DNA from: Erwinia sp. OLFS4
Lineage (GTDB): Bacteria > Pseudomonadota > Gammaproteobacteria > Enterobacterales > Enterobacteriaceae
Length of the DNA stretch: 64,000 nt
Direction of reading: 5' to 3'
Assembly (NCBI RefSeq): GCF_002752165.1
Contig: NZ_MOMB01000050.1
Span: forward strand, 1 to 64,000
Shown: positions 27,081-40,534 of the stretch, piece after piece
How the letters are laid out: the number at the start of each line of letters is the position of its first letter
Position numbering within the stretch: position 1 is the stretch's first letter
The notes under the pieces: model-generated
What the model saw: the letters and a program-made list of their open reading frames with translations, nothing else
The model's database searches: none
What the model was told of the DNA's origin: nothing
Translations under genes and position numbers: made by a program

Positions 27081-29357
27081 ATGCTCAATCAAGAACTGGA
27101 ACTCAGTTTAAATATGGCTTTCGCCAGAGCGCGCGAGCACCGACATGAATTTATGACCGTCGAGCATCTGTTGCTGGCATTGCTCAGTAACCCGTCAGCC
27201 AGGGAAGCGCTTGAAGCCTGTACGGTTGATATTGTCGCCCTTCGTCAGGAACTCGAAGCTTTTATCGAACAGACCACGCCGGTACTGCCAGCGGCTGAAG
27301 AGGAGCGGGACACACAGCCGACTCTCAGCTTTCAGCGGGTACTTCAGCGTGCCGTATTCCACGTACAATCATCAGGCCGCAGTGAAGTGGCCGGCGCCAA
27401 CGTACTGGTCGCTATTTTCAGCGAGCAGGAGTCCCAGGCGGCTTACCTGCTACGCAAACATGAAGTCAGCCGGCTTGATGTGGTCAACTTTATTTCGCAC
27501 GGTACGCGAAAAGACGAAACTAACCCGCAGCAGGGTTCTGAAAATCCAGTTAACGAAGAGCAGGCCGGGGGGGAGGAACGTATGGAGAACTTCACCACCA
27601 ATTTGAATCAGCTTGCTCGTGTTGGCGGCATAGATCCGCTGATTGGCCGTGACAAAGAGTTAGAGCGGACGATTCAGGTATTGTGTCGTCGCCGCAAAAA
27701 TAACCCTTTGCTGGTGGGGGAATCGGGTGTCGGTAAAACGGCGATTGCCGAGGGACTGGCCTGGCGGATTGTGCAGGGTGATGTACCCGAAGTAATGAAA
27801 GAGTGCACGATTTATTCGCTGGATATTGGTTCATTGCTGGCCGGTACCAAATACCGTGGCGATTTTGAGAAACGTTTTAAAGCGCTGCTCAAACAGCTTG
27901 AACAGGATAACAGCAGCATTCTGTTTATTGACGAAATTCATACCATCATTGGCGCTGGTGCGGCGTCAGGCGGTCAGGTGGATGCGGCGAATCTAATCAA
28001 GCCGCTGCTTTCCAGCGGTAAAATCCGCGTGATGGGTTCAACTACCTATCAGGAATTCAGCAATATTTTTGAGAAAGATCGGGCGCTGGCGCGCCGCTTC
28101 CAGAAAATTGATATTACTGAACCTTCGGTGGAAGAAACGGTACAGATACTGAACGGACTGAAACCGAAATACGAAGCGCATCATGACGTTCGCTACACGG
28201 CAAAAGCGGTGCGTGCGGCGGTAGAACTGGCGGTGAAATATATTAACGATCGTCATCTGCCTGACAAAGCCATTGACGTCATTGACGAAGCCGGCGCGCG
28301 GGCGCGTCTGGCTCCTGCCAGTAAACGTAAAAAAACCGTCAATGTCGCCGACATTGAAACGGTGGTGGCGCGTATCGCCCGTATTCCTGAACAGAGCGTT
28401 TCTGCTACGGACCGCGATACCTTAAAAAACCTTGGCGAACGCCTGAAAATGCTGGTGTTTGGCCAGGACAATGCCATTGAAGCCCTGACGGAAGCAATTA
28501 AAATGAGTCGGGCAGGTCTGGGGCACGAACGTAAACCGGTTGGTTCCTTCCTGTTTGCCGGTCCCACCGGCGTGGGTAAAACCGAGGTAACCGTTCAGTT
28601 AGCCCGTGCGCTCGGTATTGAGCTGCTGCGCTTTGATATGTCGGAATATATGGAGCGTCACACGGTCAGCCGTCTGATTGGTGCACCTCCCGGCTATGTC
28701 GGTTTTGATCAGGGGGGCTTACTTACCGATGCAGTGATTAAACATCCGCATGCTGTGGTGCTGCTTGACGAGATTGAAAAAGCGCACCCGGATGTGTTTA
28801 ACCTGCTGTTGCAGGTGATGGACAACGGTATGCTGACTGATAATAATGGCCGCAAAGCCGATTTTCGTAACGTGGTGTTTGTTATGACCACCAATGCCGG
28901 CGTACGTGAAACTGAACGTAAGTCTATCGGGCTTATTCATCAGGATAACAGCACCGACGCAATGGAGGAGATCCGCAAAGTCTTTACCCCGGAATTCCGC
29001 AACCGGCTGGACAATATTATCTGGTTTAACCATCTGTCGACGGCGGTGATTCATCAGGTGGTGGATAAGTTTATTGTTGAACTGCAGGCGCAGCTGGATG
29101 CAAAAGGGGTATCACTGGAAGTCAGCGATGATGCACGTGCCTGGCTGGCTGAAAAAGGGTACGATAAAGCCATGGGTGCCCGTCCGATGGCACGTACCGT
29201 GCAGGACAATCTGAAAAAACCGCTGGCAAACGAACTGTTGTTTGGTTCGCTGGTGAACGGCGGTTCGGTTTCGGTGGCGCTGGATAAAGAAAAAAACCAG
29301 CTGACTTACCATTTCCTGAGTGCTGAGAAACGCAAAGCCGAAGGGACGGTACATTAA
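27081..29357 (+). CDS. clpA: ATP-dependent Clp protease ATP-binding subunit ClpA
   Basis: ClpA is the hexameric AAA+ unfoldase that feeds ClpP. The ATG at 27081 has a GGGGGAGG ribosome site and gives 758 residues, identical in length to E. coli. It has an N-domain (1-140) that binds ClpS, an AAA module 1 with Walker A GESGVGKT (213-220) and Walker B FIDEIH, and a module 2 with Walker A GPTGVGKT (494-501) and Walker [13 protein letters not shown]. An IGL-type ClpP loop is seen in [12 protein letters not shown] (RKSIGLIHQ near 614). An internal start at codon 168 could make the short ClpA form. A terminator follows. Confidence 0.97.
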   Translation: MLNQELELSLNMAFARAREHRHEFMTVEHLLLALLSNPSAREALEACTVDIVALRQELEAFIEQTTPVLPAAEEERDTQPTLSFQRVLQRAVFHVQSSGRSEVAGANVLVAIFSEQESQAAYLLRKHEVSRLDVVNFISHGTRKDETNPQQGSENPVNEEQAGGEERMENFTTNLNQLARVGGIDPLIGRDKELERTIQVLCRRRKNNPLLVGESGVGKTAIAEGLAWRIVQGDVPEVMKECTIYSLDIGSLLAGTKYRGDFEKRFKALLKQLEQDNSSILFIDEIHTIIGAGAASGGQVDAANLIKPLLSSGKIRVMGSTTYQEFSNIFEKDRALARRFQKIDITEPSVEETVQILNGLKPKYEAHHDVRYTAKAVRAAVELAVKYINDRHLPDKAIDVIDEAGARARLAPASKRKKTVNVADIETVVARIARIPEQSVSATDRDTLKNLGERLKMLVFGQDNAIEALTEAIKMSRAGLGHERKPVGSFLFAGPTGVGKTEVTVQLARALGIELLRFDMSEYMERHTVSRLIGAPPGYVGFDQGGLLTDAVIKHPHAVVLLDEIEKAHPDVFNLLLQVMDNGMLTDNNGRKADFRNVVFVMTTNAGVRETERKSIGLIHQDNSTDAMEEIRKVFTPEFRNRLDNIIWFNHLSTAVIHQVVDKFIVELQAQLDAKGVSLEVSDDARAWLAEKGYDKAMGARPMARTVQDNLKKPLANELLFGSLVNGGSVSVALDKEKNQLTYHFLSAEKRKAEGTVH
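27571..27584 (+). promoter_or_regulatory. internal ribosome site and ATG inside clpA (short ClpA form)
   Basis: GGGGGGGAGGAACGT leads directly into ATG at 27582, codon 168 of clpA. E. coli makes a 65-kDa ClpA from an internal start at about codon 169. That form lacks the ClpS-binding N-domain and modulates ClpA activity. The strong Shine-Dalgarno run here suggests the dual product is kept. Confidence 0.65.
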
Positions 29358-29378
29358 ACAGCCGCGACGGATAAAGCG

Positions 29379-29405
29379 AAAGGCCGACATACGTCGGCCT
29401 TTTTT
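29379..29405 (+). terminator. intrinsic terminator of clpSA
   Basis: AAGGCCGAC and GTCGGCCTT form a 9-bp stem around ATAC, followed by TTTTT. It begins about 22 bases after the clpA stop. On the opposite strand it also ends infA, which converges on it. Confidence 0.9.
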
Positions 29406-29452
29406 ACTGCGGCAGGAGCACCTGACTGATGTCTCGGTCGGCCGCCTGTCAA

Positions 29453-30006
<554 letters not shown>

Positions 30007-30699
30007 TCAGAAAAGACGCTTTGCCTGCCAGCAGCCAGCGGTAACTGCAGACCCGGCGAGTTCATCAAGATAAGTCAGATATCGGGCACGGGGAATTTCG
30101 CTGGCGCCCAGCGATTGGGTATGCGGATTTAATACCTGGCAGTCAATCAGCCGTCCTCTCTGCTGCTGGAAGTAATCTGCAAATACCAGCAGCGCGGTTT
30201 TCGAGGCATTTACCCGCCGGCTGAACATTGACTCTCCACAGAAAATTTGCCCGAGGCTAAGGCCATACATGCCGCCCACCAGAGTTTCATCCTGCCAGAC
30301 GTCAATAGAGTGCGCATGTCCCCGTTGCCAGAGTTTAATCCAGGCCCGCTGTACTTCCGGGGTTATCCAGGTACCTTCATCACGCCCGCTGGCGCAGCCA
30401 TTGATGACATCAGGAAACGCCTGGTTCAGCGTGACCTGATAAGGCGAGTGTTTGTGAAAATGCTTCATACTGCGGCTGAGGCGAAACGCATCCGGCCACA
30501 GCACCGCACGTGGGTCCGGTGACCACCACAATATGGGATCGCCCGGGGAGAACCAGGGAAAAATACCGCGATGGTAGGCATTCAGCAGGCGCGCGGGACT
30601 CAGGTCTCCTCCCATAGCAAGCAGACCGTTGGGTTCCCGCAGCGCCATCTCTGGCGGCGGAAACTGAATTGAATCCCGGGAAAGCTGAATCAGGCGCAT
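30007..30699 (-). CDS. aat: leucyl/phenylalanyl-tRNA-protein transferase
   Basis: Aat adds Leu or Phe from aminoacyl-tRNA to proteins with N-terminal Lys or Arg, creating N-degrons read by ClpS. It is 230 residues (E. coli 234). Conserved blocks are [49 protein letters not shown] and AHSIDVW, followed by [17 protein letters not shown] and LIDCQVL (only short landmarks quoted: [23 protein letters not shown]). The N-terminus [14 protein letters not shown] fits the family. It is 31 bases downstream of cydC on the same strand. Confidence 0.95.
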   Translation of the reverse strand: MRLIQLSRDSIQFPPPEMALREPNGLLAMGGDLSPARLLNAYHRGIFPWFSPGDPILWWSPDPRAVLWPDAFRLSRSMKHFHKHSPYQVTLNQAFPDVINGCASGRDEGTWITPEVQRAWIKLWQRGHAHSIDVWQDETLVGGMYGLSLGQIFCGESMFSRRVNASKTALLVFADYFQQQRGRLIDCQVLNPHTQSLGASEIPRARYLTYLDELAGSAVTAGCWQAKRLF

Positions 30700-30730
30700 G
30701 ATAATCGTTTTTTGACGAAACCTGTTTTCA

Positions 30731-32461
30731 CTATAGCGTAAAGCGTTGCTGAAAATCGCTGTAGCGTCCGCCTTTTGCCATTAAGGCTTCATGGCTACCC
30801 AGTTCAACCAGCTGTCCGCCATCCATCACCCCGATTCTGTCCATATTTTCAATTCCCTGCAACCGGTGTGTCACCATAATGACACTCTTATCGTGCGTAA
30901 CCTGGTGGAGTAAATGCAAAATTTGCTGCTCTGTGTGGGCATCAAGCCCTTCAGTCGGTTCGTCCAGCAGCCACAGCGCGCCGTCATGCAACAGGGCGCG
31001 GGCAATACCCAGTCTGCGGCGTTCACCACCAGAAAGCTGGCGACCGCCGTCACCGAGCCAGGCGTGCAGCCCCTGGGGATCCGCCAGCAATTTTTCCAGT
31101 CCCACCTGCTGCAGGGCAGAAACCAGCTGGCTGTCGCTGGCGCCAGGCGCGGCCAGTAATAAGTTATCGCGTAGCGTGGCGCTAAACAGATGCACCCGCT
31201 GGCTGACAACGGTGGTCATTTTTCGCAGCGCATGCTCCTGCCAGCTCGCCAGAGGATAATCATTCAGCGTGATTTCACCCTGCTGCGGGTCCCAGGCGCG
31301 GGTAATTAACTGTAATAGGGTAGATTTACCGCTGCCGGTGCGGCCGATTAGCGCCAGCTTTTCACCCGCACGCAATTGCAGTGAAACCTGCTGCAGCGCG
31401 GGAAAAGTGGCGTTTTCATAGCTAAAGCTAACCTGTTGCAGCGTCAGACTGACTTGCTGTGCGCTTTGTTGTCTGTCCCCTGCGAAGCGTACGCCCGGTT
31501 GTTGTTGTGTGATTTCGCTAATACGTTCTGCGGAAGCAATCACCTGTCCCAGATACTGGAATGCGTTTGCCACCGGGGCCAGCGCCTCAAACGCTGCGAG
31601 GCAACAAAAAACAAACAGGGCAATAGCCGCGCCAGGGCTTAGCGTACTGCCAACACCGCCGGCACTTAGCCAGAGTATTAAGGTCACCGTCAGACCGCTA
31701 ATCAGCAGTAATCCGGCCTGAGAGCTGGCGCTAAGTCTTGATTGCTGCTGCTGTGTTGCCTGCCATTGCTGTTCCACCTTGTCCAGTTTCTGGCGGTAAT
31801 CCGGCTCGATGCCGTAGATGCGCAGTTCCGCCATCCCCTGCAACCAGCGCATCAGCAGACTGCGCCAGGCGCTGCGTTGCTGCGTCAGTGCTACGCCAAC
31901 CGGGTAACCGAGGCGATAAAACAGCGGTGGCAGTGCCAGCAGTGTAAGCAGAAGAATCAGCCCCAGAGTCAGTGCCAGCGGTACGTCGAGCCAGCTCAGG
32001 CCCACCATTACCACCAGAACAACACAGAGTGCCCCGACCAGCGGGGAGATAACTCTCAGATAAAGGTGATCCAGTGTGTCAACGTCGGCGACCAGCCGAT
32101 TTAGCAGGTCACCCTGCTGGAAACGGTACAGCCGGCCCGGCGTCAGTGGCAGCAGACGGGTGAAGGTGGTGACGCGCAGGTGCTGTAACACGCGAAATGT
32201 TCCGTCATGGCTGACCAGACGTTCAAAATAGCGTCCCGCGGTGCGTATAATTGCCGCGCCACGTACCCCTGCAGCCGGCAACATATAGTTGAAGCTGTAT
32301 AAACCGGCAAAGCCGGCCAGTGACGCTGCCGCCAGAAACCAGCCCGACAGTGTCAGTAAGCCAATACTGGCAAGCAGCGTCACGACGGCCAGCACGATGC
32401 CAAGTAACAGGCGGATACTATGACGACGGTAGAGTGCCAGGTAAGGGAGCAGTTGTTTCAT
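30731..32461 (-). CDS. cydC: cysteine/glutathione exporter subunit CydC
   Basis: CydC with CydD forms a heterodimeric ABC exporter that moves cysteine and glutathione to the periplasm and is needed to assemble cytochrome bd oxidase and periplasmic c-type cytochromes. It is 576 residues (E. coli 573). A six-helix membrane domain (1-320) precedes the ATPase domain with Walker [10 protein letters not shown] (373-381), signature LSGGE (476-480) and Walker B ALWLLDEP. Its ATG overlaps the cydD stop (TGATG), so the two are coupled. Confidence 0.96.
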   Translation of the reverse strand: MKQLLPYLALYRRHSIRLLLGIVLAVVTLLASIGLLTLSGWFLAAASLAGFAGLYSFNYMLPAAGVRGAAIIRTAGRYFERLVSHDGTFRVLQHLRVTTFTRLLPLTPGRLYRFQQGDLLNRLVADVDTLDHLYLRVISPLVGALCVVLVVMVGLSWLDVPLALTLGLILLLTLLALPPLFYRLGYPVGVALTQQRSAWRSLLMRWLQGMAELRIYGIEPDYRQKLDKVEQQWQATQQQQSRLSASSQAGLLLISGLTVTLILWLSAGGVGSTLSPGAAIALFVFCCLAAFEALAPVANAFQYLGQVIASAERISEITQQQPGVRFAGDRQQSAQQVSLTLQQVSFSYENATFPALQQVSLQLRAGEKLALIGRTGSGKSTLLQLITRAWDPQQGEITLNDYPLASWQEHALRKMTTVVSQRVHLFSATLRDNLLLAAPGASDSQLVSALQQVGLEKLLADPQGLHAWLGDGGRQLSGGERRRLGIARALLHDGALWLLDEPTEGLDAHTEQQILHLLHQVTHDKSVIMVTHRLQGIENMDRIGVMDGGQLVELGSHEALMAKGGRYSDFQQRFTL

Positions 32462-34230
32462 CAGGACACCTCACTCATCCGTTGATTGAGTAAACTGGCA
32501 AAGATACCAGGTTGTTGCAGTAAGGTCTGCTTATTACCTTGCTGAACAATCTCGCCATCATTCATCACCCAGATGGTGTCCCAGTTTTCCAGCTGCTCTA
32601 ACTGATGGGTGATAAGCAGCGTTGTTTGCTGGTGGGAAGCCGCCAGCAGGCACTGACTGACTAATCTTTCACTCAGGGCGTCGAGGCTGGCGGCTGGTTC
32701 ATCCAGTAGCAACAACAACGAGGGTTTCAGCAGGGTGCGTGCCAGCGCAATGCGCTGTGCCTGACCGACAGAAAGCCCGCTGGCCTGTTCATCAATCGGG
32801 GTATCCAGCCCGGCAGGAAGACGGTCGATAAATTCGCTGACTCCGGCTTGTTCAAGCACCTGTTGAATACGGCAAGGATCAGGCAGGGGGGTTGTCACTA
32901 TATTTTCCCGTATGTCTGGCGCCGGAAGATGGGGATTCTGTCCCAGCCATGCCAGCTGCTGTTGCCAGCTGGTTGGCGCAATATCCCGCAGTTCGTGCCC
33001 ATTAAGCGTCAAAGACCCCTGGTATGGCAAAAAGCCCATCAGTACGTTAAACAGCGAGGTTTTTCCTGAGCCACTCAGGCCGACAATGGCGATACGATCG
33101 CCGGCGTTAATCTGAAAATTGAGCGGTCCGGCCAGCGTTGCGCCTGTTGCCGAGTGAATAAACAGGTTTTGCGCCTCAATCTGTAAGGGGTTACCGGCAG
33201 GCAGCAAATGCGTTCCCTCAGGCTGAGGGCTGGCAGGAGACTGACTGAGAAACTGTTCCAGGGTGTCGGCTGCCCCGGCGGCCTGTGCTTTTGCATGATA
33301 AAAGGTACCCAGATCCCGCAATGGCTGAAAAAATTCGGGTGCCAGAATCAGTGCGAGGAAACCGGCGAACAGGGTGACACCGGTGTCATAACTGCCGAAA
33401 TGAAACTGACCGAGATAAGAGAAACCGAAATAGACGGCAACGATGGCGATGGAGAGTGAGGCAAAAAACTCCAGCACAGCAGAGGAGAGAAACGCCAGAC
33501 GCAGGACTTCCATGGTGCGCTGGCGAAATTGTTCAGTGGATTGGCCAATGGCAATCTTCTCTGCCCCGGCACGGTGAAACAGGCGCAAGGTGTCGAGTCC
33601 ACGCAAGCGGTCGAGAAACTGGCCGCTAAGGCGGCTGAGTGCCTGAAAATTACGCCGGTTAGTGTCAGCCGCCCCCATGCCGACCAGCGCCATAAAAAAG
33701 GGAATAAGCGGCGCGGTAGCCAGCAATATCAGCGCGGCGGCCCAGTTTATCGGGAAAATGGCAATCAGAATAAAAGCAGGGATCAGTGCGGCTAACATCA
33801 TTTGTGGCAGATAGCGCGCATAGTAGTCGTGCATCTCTTCAATTTGTTCCAGCAATAACGTTGCCCAGCTGCCGGCCGGTTTGCCCTGAATCCAGGCCGG
33901 TCCTGCCGCCGCCAGGCGATCGAGCACCTGGCGGCGCAAGGCACGGCGTACGCTCTGCCCGCAGCGGAAGCCAGCTTGTTCGCGAGCCAGATGAAGAAAC
34001 GCACGCAGGACAAAGCAGGTAATCAGCAGCAGAAAGTGTGCTGTCAGTTTACCACGCGGTATTTGATCGCTAATCAGGGCCTGAAGCAGCGTTGCCAGCA
34101 GCCATGCCTGGCCTACCAGAATCAGCGCGCTGATAACACCGAGCAGCGATGAAATACGTAACCAGCGGTTAGCCGGTGCCGTTTGTTGGCGTAACCAACG
34201 GGTGAGTTGCTGCTGTCGGGTTTTATTCAT
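32461..34230 (-). CDS. cydD: cysteine/glutathione exporter subunit CydD
   Basis: Partner of CydC in the thiol exporter, 589 residues (E. coli 588). It has a transmembrane domain in the N-terminal half with PAGSWATLLLEQIEEMHDYYARYLPQ, the intracellular coupling region. The ATPase domain has Walker A GLSGSGKTS (about 383-391), a degenerate signature ASGLSVGQAQR rather than LSGGQ, and Walker B LLLLLDEPAASLD. CydD is the first gene of cydDC. A bidirectional terminator separates its promoter region from the end of trxB. Confidence 0.96.
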   Translation of the reverse strand: MNKTRQQQLTRWLRQQTAPANRWLRISSLLGVISALILVGQAWLLATLLQALISDQIPRGKLTAHFLLLITCFVLRAFLHLAREQAGFRCGQSVRRALRRQVLDRLAAAGPAWIQGKPAGSWATLLLEQIEEMHDYYARYLPQMMLAALIPAFILIAIFPINWAAALILLATAPLIPFFMALVGMGAADTNRRNFQALSRLSGQFLDRLRGLDTLRLFHRAGAEKIAIGQSTEQFRQRTMEVLRLAFLSSAVLEFFASLSIAIVAVYFGFSYLGQFHFGSYDTGVTLFAGFLALILAPEFFQPLRDLGTFYHAKAQAAGAADTLEQFLSQSPASPQPEGTHLLPAGNPLQIEAQNLFIHSATGATLAGPLNFQINAGDRIAIVGLSGSGKTSLFNVLMGFLPYQGSLTLNGHELRDIAPTSWQQQLAWLGQNPHLPAPDIRENIVTTPLPDPCRIQQVLEQAGVSEFIDRLPAGLDTPIDEQASGLSVGQAQRIALARTLLKPSLLLLLDEPAASLDALSERLVSQCLLAASHQQTTLLITHQLEQLENWDTIWVMNDGEIVQQGNKQTLLQQPGIFASLLNQRMSEVS

Positions 34231-34308
34231 CGTCGGCCAGATCGGTTTTTGCCACAGTCAGTGCGGCGTTTAAACGGGAAATGGGGGTCATGTTACCCGC
34301 AGCAAAGC

Positions 34309-34339
34309 AAAAAGGCGACCGGGTAATGTCGCCTTTTTT
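34309..34339. terminator. intrinsic terminator of trxB (also usable on the other strand)
   Basis: AAAAAGGCGAC (34309-34319) pairs with GTCGCCTTTTTT (34328-34339) around an 8-base loop. It follows the minus-strand trxB stop, with T-tracts on both strands. It insulates cydD from trxB. Confidence 0.88.
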
Positions 34340-34367
34340 AATTGTGATCAGGAAGTTAAACTACGTG

Positions 34368-35842
<1,475 letters not shown>

Positions 35843-36337
35843 ATGGTAGACAATAAAAAACGCCCCGGTAAAGATCTCGACCGTATTGACAGAAATATTC
35901 TCAATGAGTTGCAAAAAGATGGCCGCATCTCCAATGTTGAGTTATCAAAACGGGTTGGCTTATCACCGACGCCTTGTCTTGAGCGCGTACGTCGTCTTGA
36001 GCGTCAGGGTTTTATTCTGGGATATACCGCACTGCTCAACCCGCACTATCTGGACGCCTCGCTGCTGGTTTTCGTTGAGATAACTCTGAATCGTGGCGCA
36101 CCGGATGTGTTTGAACAGTTTAACGCCGCCGTGCAAAAACTTGAGGAAACTCAGGAATGTCATCTGGTTTCAGGCGATTTTGACTATTTGCTGAAAACCC
36201 GCGTACCGGATATGTCCGCCTACCGTAAATTGCTGGGTGAAACCCTGCTGCGTCTGCCAGGCGTGAACGATACGCGGACCTACGTTGTCATGGAAGAAGT
36301 GAAACAAAGTAACCGGCTGGTCATTAAAACCCGGTAA
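35843..36337 (+). CDS. lrp: leucine-responsive regulatory protein
   Basis: Lrp is a global DNA-bending regulator of amino-acid metabolism and fimbriae, octameric or hexadecameric, responding to leucine. From the ATG at 35843 it is 164 residues, the E. coli length, opening MVDNKKRPGKDLDRIDRNIL. The helix-turn-helix is about 30-50 (SNVELSKRVGLSPTPCLERVRRL). The C-terminal RAM domain has HLVSGDFDYLLKTRVPDM and binds leucine. ftsK follows 120 bases later. Confidence 0.97.
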   Translation: MVDNKKRPGKDLDRIDRNILNELQKDGRISNVELSKRVGLSPTPCLERVRRLERQGFILGYTALLNPHYLDASLLVFVEITLNRGAPDVFEQFNAAVQKLEETQECHLVSGDFDYLLKTRVPDMSAYRKLLGETLLRLPGVNDTRTYVVMEEVKQSNRLVIKTR

Positions 36338-36457
36338 CACAGGACAGGTGCAAAACCTGCGAGTTTTGGTTACACTCCTGTGCATTCATACAGGTTCAGC
36401 GTCCGGGAAGGTCCGGCGCTGTTATCTGTTTAGTTCACAGGCACCTGGAGAGTTCTC

Positions 36458-39400
36458 TTGAGCCAGGAATATACAGAAGATAAAGACGTCACATTACGAC
36501 CCATGAGCAGCGGCCGCCGCCTGCTTGAAGCCCTGTTGATTCTGGTTACCTTGTTTGCCATTTATCTGATGGTTGCACTGGTCAGTTTCAATCCTTCCGA
36601 TCCCAGCTGGTCACAAACCGCCTGGCATGAACCTATTCATAATCTTGGGGGAAGTATTGGCGCCTGGATGGCCGATACGCTGTTATTTATTTTCGGCATC
36701 ATGGCTTATGCTATTCCACCGGTGATTGTTGGCCTGTGCTGGATAACTTTCCGTCAGCGTGACCATTACGACTATATCGATTATTTTGGCGTCGGTTTAC
36801 GGCTTATTGGCGTGCTGGCACTGGTAATAACAACCTGTGGTCTGGCGGCTTTAAATGCCGATGATATCTGGTATTTTGCTTCCGGCGGCGTGATTGGCAG
36901 TCTGGTCAGTAATGCGATTGCGCCCTGGTTCAGTCCGGCTGGTGGTACCTTGACGCTGCTATGCGTCTGGGCTGCCGGCATTACGCTGTACACCGGCTGG
37001 TCATGGCTGACCATTGCTGAAAAAATTGGCGCGGTGATCATGGGGATGCTGACCTTTGCCAGCAACCGGTCGCGTCATGATGAGCCCTGGACTGAAGAAC
37101 AGGAAGCGCGCGCTGAATTTGATGAAACCATCCATCGTGCCGCCCAGGCGGAAGATGATGATGACATTCTGCTGGCGGCGCCGAAGCGTGTGATAACCGA
37201 CGAAGACGAGACGCAGGACCCGCTGTTTGCCCGGGTTAACCGCGATGACGACGCTACGGCTGACAGTGTACGGTTTGCTGTCCCCGAAACCCATGGCGAT
37301 CGGCCGCCTGCTGTCAGCCAGCCTGAGCACACACCCTCAGCGCCGCAGGAAAACCCGCCGCTGTATCGTTTCGATATGCCTCAGGAAACGCCTTCTCCTT
37401 CGCAGCCACTGAACAACGGTCATGGCCAAGCGGCAGCAAACGGGCAAACGTCGCAGAGCCGTTCACCTTTCGATTTTACTCATCCGGCGCCGGTGCAGCC
37501 CGATACGTTGCCAGCAGCAGACGCCCCGGTGATTGCTGCCAGCCATGCTGACTCAGCCTCTTTTATGCCGGGGTTTAGTGCTATCAGCGGAGATGACGAT
37601 TACAACCCGCAGGTTAAACAGGGCATTGGCCCTGAATTACCCCGGCCTAATAAAGTTAAATTACCGACGCGCCGGGAGCTGGCCTCTTATGGTATTAAAC
37701 TGCCCTCTCAGCGGATGGCTGAAGAGAAAGTGCGTGAACAGGAAAGTCAGCTGCGCCAGGCACCGCCTGAGGACGATGCGGAGCAACAAGCCGCGTTGCG
37801 TGACGCTTTTCTTGCACAACAGCAACAGCGCTATGGTGAGCCTTTAAGTGAAGAAGATGAAGAGGCATTGCAACAAGCGGCGCTGGCCCGTCAGTTTGCC
37901 GAACAGCAGCGTCAGCGTTATGACGCCGAAGGAGAGACGCCGCAAAACGATGAACAACGTTCACGGGTTGAACTCGATACGGGCAATGCTTTTCATTTTT
38001 CTCCGGTGACAGATCGGGGGGATAACAACCCGCTTGCCCCCCGGTTTACCACTGCGCCCTCAACGACGACGCCTTCTTCACCTGACCAGCCACCGGCACA
38101 TTTAGACGCAGACTCTTCGCCATTTGGCGCTGCACAAACTGCTTTTACTCCGCAACCGGCGGCGCAGACGCCCTCGCCGGCAGAGGCGTTTAAAGAGAGT
38201 CTGTTTCATCCGTTTCTGGTGCGCGATGAGCAGCCAGTTCAGCGGCCGACTACGCCGTTGCCCACGCTGGAGCTGCTTGCGTCGCCGCCTGCAGAAACCG
38301 AGCCAGTGGACCATTTTGCTCTGGAACAGACTTCGCGCCTTATTGAAGCCCGGCTGGCGGATTACCGGGTCAAAGCTGACGTAGTAGGCAGTTCACCGGG
38401 GCCGGTGATTACCCGTTTTGAACTGGACCTGGCGCCTGGCGTAAAAGCAGCGCGGATTTCCAACCTGTCGCGTGACCTGGCCCGTTCGCTCTCTGCGGTG
38501 GCGGTGCGAGTCGTGGAAGTGATCCCCGGCCGGCCTTATGTCGGCCTTGAATTACCGAATAAACATCGCCAGACCGTCTATTTACGCGAAGTGCTGGACT
38601 GTCCGGCATTTCGTGACAATCCGTCGCCATTGTCGATTGTGTTAGGTAAAGATATTTCTGGCGATCCGGTGGTGGCCGATTTGGGCAAGATGCCACATCT
38701 GCTGGTGGCAGGTACAACCGGTTCCGGGAAATCGGTCGGCGTTAACGCCATGATCCTCAGCATGCTGTATAAAGCGACACCGAAAGAAGTGCGCTTTATC
38801 ATGATCGATCCGAAAATGCTTGAGCTTTCGGTTTATGAAGGTATTCCGCATCTGCTGACTGAAGTGGTCACCGACATGAAAGATGCGGCAAACGCATTAC
38901 GCTGGTGCGTCGTGGAAATGGAGCGTCGCTATAAGCTGATGTCAGCGCTGGGCGTACGTAATATTGCCGGCTACAACGAAAAAGTTGATATGGCTGAAGC
39001 CATGGGGCGTCCGATACCCGATCCGTTCTGGAAACCCACCGACAGTATGGATATCTCACCGCCGGTACTGGAAAAAGAACCCTATATCGTGGTGATGGTT
39101 GATGAATTTGCTGACCTGATGATGACGGTTGGCAAAAAAGTAGAAGAGCTGATTGCGCGTCTGGCACAGAAGGCGCGTGCTGCTGGTATCCACCTGGTAC
39201 TGGCTACCCAGCGTCCTTCGGTGGATGTTATCACCGGCCTGATTAAAGCTAACATTCCTACGCGCATTGCCTTTACCGTTTCCAGCAAAATTGATTCGCG
39301 TACGATTCTCGATCAGGGCGGCGCTGAGTCGTTGCTGGGGATGGGGGATATGCTCTATCTGGCGCCTAACTCATCCATTCCGGTACGCGTTCACGGTGCT

Positions 39401-39736
39401 TTTGTCCGTGACCAGGAAGTCCATGCCGTGGTGCAGGACTGGAAAGCACGTGAGCGTCCTGCATACAAAGAGGGCATTCTCACTGGCGGCGAAGATAGTG
39501 AAGCTGGTGGTGGCGGTATTGAAGGCGACGAAGAGCTCGATCCGTTGTTTGACCAGGCCGTCAGCTTTGTGGTGGAAAAGCGTCGCGCTTCTATTTCCGG
39601 GGTACAGCGTCAGTTCCGCATTGGTTATAACCGGGCAGCACGCATTGTTGAACAGATGGAAATGCAGGGGATTGTTTCTGCGCCTGGCCATAACGGCAAC
39701 CGTGAAGTGCTGGCGCCGCCGCCGCATGAAATGTGA
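36458..39736 (+). CDS. ftsK: DNA translocase FtsK
   Basis: FtsK links septum formation to chromosome segregation; its motor pumps DNA to dif and activates XerCD. The start is TTG with a GGAG ribosome site, reading [12 protein letters not shown] as in E. coli. The protein has four N-terminal membrane helices (about 24-170), a Pro/Gln/acidic linker (about 190-600), and the motor with Walker A GTTGSGKS (752-759) and Walker [14 protein letters not shown] gamma winged helix ([24 protein letters not shown]) reads KOPS. It is 1092 residues against 1329 in E. coli; the difference is all in the linker. Confidence 0.96.
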   Translation: MSQEYTEDKDVTLRPMSSGRRLLEALLILVTLFAIYLMVALVSFNPSDPSWSQTAWHEPIHNLGGSIGAWMADTLLFIFGIMAYAIPPVIVGLCWITFRQRDHYDYIDYFGVGLRLIGVLALVITTCGLAALNADDIWYFASGGVIGSLVSNAIAPWFSPAGGTLTLLCVWAAGITLYTGWSWLTIAEKIGAVIMGMLTFASNRSRHDEPWTEEQEARAEFDETIHRAAQAEDDDDILLAAPKRVITDEDETQDPLFARVNRDDDATADSVRFAVPETHGDRPPAVSQPEHTPSAPQENPPLYRFDMPQETPSPSQPLNNGHGQAAANGQTSQSRSPFDFTHPAPVQPDTLPAADAPVIAASHADSASFMPGFSAISGDDDYNPQVKQGIGPELPRPNKVKLPTRRELASYGIKLPSQRMAEEKVREQESQLRQAPPEDDAEQQAALRDAFLAQQQQRYGEPLSEEDEEALQQAALARQFAEQQRQRYDAEGETPQNDEQRSRVELDTGNAFHFSPVTDRGDNNPLAPRFTTAPSTTTPSSPDQPPAHLDADSSPFGAAQTAFTPQPAAQTPSPAEAFKESLFHPFLVRDEQPVQRPTTPLPTLELLASPPAETEPVDHFALEQTSRLIEARLADYRVKADVVGSSPGPVITRFELDLAPGVKAARISNLSRDLARSLSAVAVRVVEVIPGRPYVGLELPNKHRQTVYLREVLDCPAFRDNPSPLSIVLGKDISGDPVVADLGKMPHLLVAGTTGSGKSVGVNAMILSMLYKATPKEVRFIMIDPKMLELSVYEGIPHLLTEVVTDMKDAANALRWCVVEMERRYKLMSALGVRNIAGYNEKVDMAEAMGRPIPDPFWKPTDSMDISPPVLEKEPYIVVMVDEFADLMMTVGKKVEELIARLAQKARAAGIHLVLATQRPSVDVITGLIKANIPTRIAFTVSSKIDSRTILDQGGAESLLGMGDMLYLAPNSSIPVRVHGAFVRDQEVHAVVQDWKARERPAYKEGILTGGEDSEAGGGGIEGDEELDPLFDQAVSFVVEKRRASISGVQRQFRIGYNRAARIVEQMEMQGIVSAPGHNGNREVLAPPPHEM

Positions 39737-39759
39737 TTACAGCGTTTCTGTTCTGTGTG

Positions 39760-39790
39760 TGGGTCAGGCTTGCCTGGCCCATTGATTTTT
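39760..39790 (+). terminator. probable intrinsic terminator of ftsK
   Basis: TGGGTCAGGC (39760-39769) and GCCTGGCCCA (39772-39781) pair with one G-U, followed by TTGATTTTT. The two-base spacer means the top base pairs open to form the loop. It precedes lolA, which then needs its own promoter. Confidence 0.65.
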
Positions 39791-39915
39791 AACCGCAGAT
39801 GCCCGGCGTAATGATTCAGGGTAATCTGCTGTTGGCCTGTTTTGTATTAGCGTAATTTGTTGTTGACCTCCCTCGCCATGACGGCGGAGAACGGCTTTTT
39901 TAAGAAGGATGACCG

Positions 39916-40527
39916 ATGAAAAAACCTGTTATTGCCTGTAGCTTACTGTGCGCCCTGGTTTCGACAGGCGCGCTGGCGGACGCTTCGCGGGATTTGCAGC
40001 AGCGTCTGAATAAGGTCAGCAGTTTTCATGCCAGTTTCAGCCAGAAAGTCACAGATGCCAGTGGCGCCAACGTGCAGGACGGCCAGGGGGAACTGTGGGT
40101 TAAGCGTCCGGATCTGTTTAACTGGCACATGACGGCGCCGGATGAAAGCGTGCTGATTTCTGACGGCAAAACGCTGTGGTTCTATAATCCTTTTGTTGAG
40201 CAGGTCAGCGCCACCTGGCTGAAAGATGCCACCGGCAATACGCCCTTTATGCTTATTGCCCGCAATCAGTCAGGCGACTGGGCGCAGTACAACGTGAAGC
40301 AGCAGGGTGATAATTTTGTCCTGACACCGAAAAAGGATAACGGTAATCTGAAGCAATTTACGATTAGCGTGACGCCGTCAGGCACCATCAATCAGTTCAG
40401 CGCAATCGAGCAGGATGGTCAGCGCAGTCACTATACGTTGAAAAGTCAGCAAAATGGTGCGATAAGCCCGGACAAATTTACCTTTACGCCGCCGAAAGGG
40501 GTCACGGTGGACGATCAGCGCCAGTGA
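39916..40527 (+). CDS. lolA: outer-membrane lipoprotein carrier LolA
   Basis: LolA is the periplasmic chaperone that carries lipoproteins from the LolCDE transporter to LolB on the outer membrane. The precursor is 203 residues, as in E. coli, with signal peptide cleavage after ALA at 21 (then [10 protein letters not shown]). Conserved pieces are [42 protein letters not shown] and [24 protein letters not shown] ribosome site precedes the ATG. rarA follows seven bases after its stop, so the two are co-transcribed. Confidence 0.96.
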   Translation: MKKPVIACSLLCALVSTGALADASRDLQQRLNKVSSFHASFSQKVTDASGANVQDGQGELWVKRPDLFNWHMTAPDESVLISDGKTLWFYNPFVEQVSATWLKDATGNTPFMLIARNQSGDWAQYNVKQQGDNFVLTPKKDNGNLKQFTISVTPSGTINQFSAIEQDGQRSHYTLKSQQNGAISPDKFTFTPPKGVTVDDQRQ

Positions 40528-40534
40528 GGTTTGC

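Noticed and set aside
39267..39785. 172-codon plus-strand frame overlapping the end of ftsK
   Set aside because: Alternative frame of the ftsK motor; the ftsK frame carries conserved Walker and gamma-domain sequence.
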